The notes below the pieces were generated by a model that was given only the letters and a program-made list of their open reading frames with translations, did not search any database and was not told the origin of the DNA. From assembly GCA_020056545.1 (NCBI GenBank), contig JAGVHM010000004.1, positions 1 through 7,760 on the forward strand: a stretch of 7,760 nucleotides of DNA, written 5' to 3'. This DNA is from a bacterium. GTDB taxonomy: Bacteria; Desulfobacterota; Deferrimicrobia; Deferrimicrobiales; Deferrimicrobiaceae. Below, piece after piece: positions 5,727-7,760 of this stretch. Made by a program: the position numbers and the translations under genes. Position 1 is the first letter of the stretch. The number at the start of each line of letters is the position of its first letter.

Positions 5727-5755
5727 ACCATACCCCCCCGGCATCAAATTGTCAA
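5727..5755 (-). promoter_or_regulatory. Sigma70-type promoter of ispE-spoVG with G7 spacer tract
   Basis: On the minus strand a perfect -35 TTGACA (complement of 5750-5755) is followed after exactly 17 nt by TATGGT (complement of 5727-5732; four of six consensus bases). The predicted transcription start near 5720 leaves a leader of about 25 nt before the GTG of ispE. The promoter-proximal seven bases of the spacer are all G. This is the best promoter match in the window. Confidence 0.7.
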
Positions 5756-5758
5756 GCG

Positions 5759-5769
5759 CCATGGTCCGG
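5759..5769 (-). repeat. 11-bp motif CCGGACCATGG, copy 2 (upstream of ispE promoter)
   Basis: This is an exact copy of the motif at 4295-4305, in the same orientation. It lies three bases upstream of the ispE -35 element, where activators commonly bind. A GGCATGCC palindrome (5769-5776) abuts it. Confidence 0.4.
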
Positions 5770-5792
5770 GCATGCCATATCCGTCGATCCCT

Positions 5793-5833
5793 GAATAATA
5801 GAAAATAGAATCAGCTGGTTGGCGATCGCCACC
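5793..5833 (-). terminator. Possible rho-independent terminator after clpB
   Basis: Starting 13 nt beyond the clpB stop, the minus strand can form a six-pair stem (GGTGGC with GCC-ACC, one bulged A) around a GATC tetraloop. A six-base gap follows, then a T-rich but interrupted run, TTCTATTTTCTATTATT. The stem is good but the U-tract is imperfect and displaced. Position supports it: a new promoter for ispE follows. Confidence 0.4.
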
Positions 5834-5846
5834 GATAATGGGTTCA

Positions 5847-7760
5847 TCAACCGGATTTATCGAACCGGAATCCGGATCCGTCGTCCGCATCCACAAGCAC
5901 GGTGTCTTTCCCGCGGAATTCACCCTTGAGGATCGCGATGGCGAGGGGGTCCTGGACATGTTTCTGGATGGCACGCCGCAGGGGCCTTGCGCCGTAGGCC
6001 GGATCGTAACCGATGCCGGCAAGGCGGTCCTTTGCTTTCGGTGTCAGCCTGATCTCGATTTCCCGGTCTGCCAGCCGGGCGTTCACCTCCCGGATCATCA
6101 GGTCCACGATCGATGAAAGCTGCTCCTTCCCAAGCTCGCGGAAAAGGATGATTTCGTCGAGACGGTTGAGGAACTCGGGCCGGAACGCGCGTCGCAGTTC
6201 CTCCATCACCCTGTCGTGAATGGCCTTTTCCCCCTTCCCGGCCATCTCCCGGATCCACGGGGAACCGATGTTGGAGGTTAGAATAACAACGGCGTTCCGG
6301 AAATCCACGGTACGCCCCTTCCCGTCGGTCAGCCTGCCGTCCTCGAGGATCTGGAGGAGGATGTTGAAGACGTCAGGGTGTGCCTTCTCCACCTCGTCGA
6401 AGAGGACCACCGTGTACGGCTTCCGGCGGACCGCTTCGGTCAGCGCACCGCCCTCCTCGTAGCCGACGTACCCCGGAGGAGCTCCGATCATCCGGGCGAC
6501 GGAGTGCTTCTCCATGTATTCCGACATATCGAGGCGCGCCATGGAGCCCTCGTCGTCGAAGAGGAATTGCGCCAGGGCCCGCGCCAGCTCCGTCTTTCCG
6601 ACGCCGGTGGGCCCCAGGAAAAGGAACGACCCTATCGGGCGGCGGGGATCCTTCAGGCCGGACCTGGCCCTGCGGACGGCGCTGGATACCAGCCTGACGG
6701 CTTCCTCCTGACCCACGACCCGCAGGCCGAGACGCTCCTCCATACGGAGAAGCTTCTGAACCTCCCCTTCGACAAGCCGCGAAACCGGGATTCCGGTCCA
6801 TCGCGACACTATCCGCGCGATGTCTTCCTCGTCCACTTCCTCCTTGAGCATCTTGCCTCCCGGCGCTTCGAGGGAAGCGGCCATGGAAAGCGCTTCCGCC
6901 TCGCGGGTCAGCGCGGGGATCGTCCCGTATTTCAACTCCGACGCCTTTTCGAGGTTCCCCTCCCTTTCCGCACGCTGCATCCCGGACGTGGCCTGCTCGA
7001 TCCGCTCCTTGACCGCCCTGCTCTTCGCGATGGACTTCTTCTCGTCTTCCCACCGCGCAAGGTCGCGCGCCTCCCGCGCGGACAGCGCCGCCAGCTCTTC
7101 TTCAAGCCGCGCAAGCCGGTCCCTGGATGCCTGGTCCGTCTCCTTCGAAAGGGCCATCCTCTCCATCTCGAGCTGGATCTTCCTGCGCTTCACCTCGTCG
7201 ATCTCCGTGGGGACGGAGTCGATCTCGATGCGAAGCCTGGACGCGGCCTCGTCAACGAGGTCGATCGCCTTGTCGGGGAGGAAACGGTCCGTTATGTACC
7301 GGTGGGAAAGCGTCGCGGCGGCGACAAGGGCCGAATCCATTATCCGGACTCCGTGGTGCCCTTCGTATCTTCCCTTAAGGCCGCGAAGGATCGCGATCGC
7401 GTCCTCCACCGACGGCTCTTCGACCCGCACCGGCTGGAACCGCCGCTCGAGCGCGGCGTCCTTCTCGATATGTTTCCTGTATTCGTCGAACGTCGTCGCT
7501 CCGATGCATCGCAGCTCCCCGCGGGCCAGAGCGGGCTTGAGCATGTTGGAGGCGTCCATCGCCCCTTCCGCCTTTCCCGCCCCGACCAGCGTATGGAGCT
7601 CGTCGATGAAAAGAACGACGCGTCCTTCCGCGGCCGTTATCTCCTTGAGCACCGCCTTGAGCCGGTCCTCGAACTCTCCGCGGTACTTCGCCCCGGCGAT
7701 CAGCGCGCCCATGTCCAGGGCCAGGACCCGCTTGTCCTTCAACCCTTCGGGAACGTCGCC
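5847..7760 (-). CDS. clpB: ATP-dependent disaggregase ClpB (Hsp104 family), N-terminal part beyond the right edge
   Basis: ClpB is a hexameric AAA+ chaperone that, with DnaK, threads aggregated proteins through its central pore. The window holds 637 codons and a stop, corresponding to about E. coli residue 229 onward. The N-domain and first Walker A are missing off the edge. In window numbering, [10 protein letters not shown] opens the sequence, Walker B of ring 1 (LFIDE) is at 50-54 and the arginine-finger segment ALERRF at 103-108. The coiled-coil middle domain runs about 170-300 and shows no obvious length difference from E. coli ClpB, which separates it from ClpA and Clp[10 protein letters not shown] follows at 321-329, ring-2 Walker A GPTGVGKT at 383-390, the pore loop GYVGYEEG at 430-437, Walker B VVLFDE at 451-456 and [11 protein letters not shown] at 526-536. 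No frameshift is visible. Any heat-shock promoter would lie outside the window. Confidence 0.96.
   Translation of the reverse strand, partial: GDVPEGLKDKRVLALDMGALIAGAKYRGEFEDRLKAVLKEITAAEGRVVLFIDELHTLVGAGKAEGAMDASNMLKPALARGELRCIGATTFDEYRKHIEKDAALERRFQPVRVEEPSVEDAIAILRGLKGRYEGHHGVRIMDSALVAAATLSHRYITDRFLPDKAIDLVDEAASRLRIEIDSVPTEIDEVKRRKIQLEMERMALSKETDQASRDRLARLEEELAALSAREARDLARWEDEKKSIAKSRAVKERIEQATSGMQRAEREGNLEKASELKYGTIPALTREAEALSMAASLEAPGGKMLKEEVDEEDIARIVSRWTGIPVSRLVEGEVQKLLRMEERLGLRVVGQEEAVRLVSSAVRRARSGLKDPRRPIGSFLFLGPTGVGKTELARALAQFLFDDEGSMARLDMSEYMEKHSVARMIGAPPGYVGYEEGGALTEAVRRKPYTVVLFDEVEKAHPDVFNILLQILEDGRLTDGKGRTVDFRNAVVILTSNIGSPWIREMAGKGEKAIHDRVMEELRRAFRPEFLNRLDEIILFRELGKEQLSSIVDLMIREVNARLADREIEIRLTPKAKDRLAGIGYDPAYGARPLRRAIQKHVQDPLAIAILKGEFRGKDTVLVDADDGSGFRFDKSG

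Noticed and set aside
5821..5830. GGCGATCGCC palindrome containing the cyanobacterial HIP1 octamer GCGATCGC, also at 3242-3249 and 7393-7400
   Set aside because: Three copies in 7.8 kb is only mildly above expectation for GC-rich DNA, two lie in coding sequence, and the intergenic one is explained as the stem of the clpB terminator candidate. The rest of the window does not look cyanobacterial.
1..7760. A novel defence, mobile or biosynthetic system
   Set aside because: Every sizeable open frame with protein-like composition belongs to a known family (RecN, NadK, RarA, HD-GYP, SpoVG, IspE, ClpB). No repeats, recombinases, toxins or unknown clustered genes are present.

Overview
This 7.76-kb window is ordinary, gene-dense chromosome from a GC-rich (roughly 60% or more by eye) Gram-negative-like bacterium. 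The gene content (ClpB, IspE, a SpoVG-family protein beside tRNA-Gln, a NadK-RecN pair, RarA and an HD-GYP signalling protein) best suggests the Desulfobacterota/Geobacter-like part of the former Deltaproteobacteria. That placement is an inference from gene order and protein style, not a measured result. I found no transposase, integrase, CRISPR array, toxin-antitoxin pair or defence island, and no convincing undescribed system.

Layout. Positions 1-1372 (minus strand) hold nadK followed 13 nt later by recN, which is cut by the left edge: NADP synthesis coupled to recombinational repair. A 40-bp divergent gap separates nadK from rarA (1413-2753, plus strand), an AAA+ ATPase of stalled replication forks and the only plus-strand gene. 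rarA converges, with a 10-bp gap, on a 507-residue membrane HD-GYP protein (2764-4287, minus), a predicted cyclic-di-GMP phosphodiesterase with two membrane helices, HAMP and GAF domains. Upstream of it on the same strand come tRNA-Gln(UUG) (4393-4466), spoVG (4538-4822), ispE (4843-5694) and clpB (5847-7760, cut at its 5' end by the right edge).

How the parts relate. ispE and spoVG form a tight unit (20-nt gap, strong Shine-Dalgarno) driven by a good sigma70-type promoter at 5727-5755, and tRNA-Gln lies 71 nt downstream on the same strand. clpB ends upstream of this promoter with a plausible weak terminator. The HD-GYP gene has its own AT-rich upstream region with a candidate promoter overlapped by an inverted repeat. 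The genes are mostly housekeeping (isoprenoid precursors, NADP, protein disaggregation, DNA repair), plus one accessory-looking signalling gene.

The most worthwhile leads are regulatory or residue-level: a G7 tract filling the spacer of the ispE promoter, an 11-bp motif shared by the ispE and HD-GYP upstream regions, an inverted repeat over the HD-GYP promoter, a hairpin over the nadK start codon, and an unusual Phe-Tyr in place of the Tyr-His cytidine-binding pair in IspE. No gene-free stretch exceeds about 155 bases.
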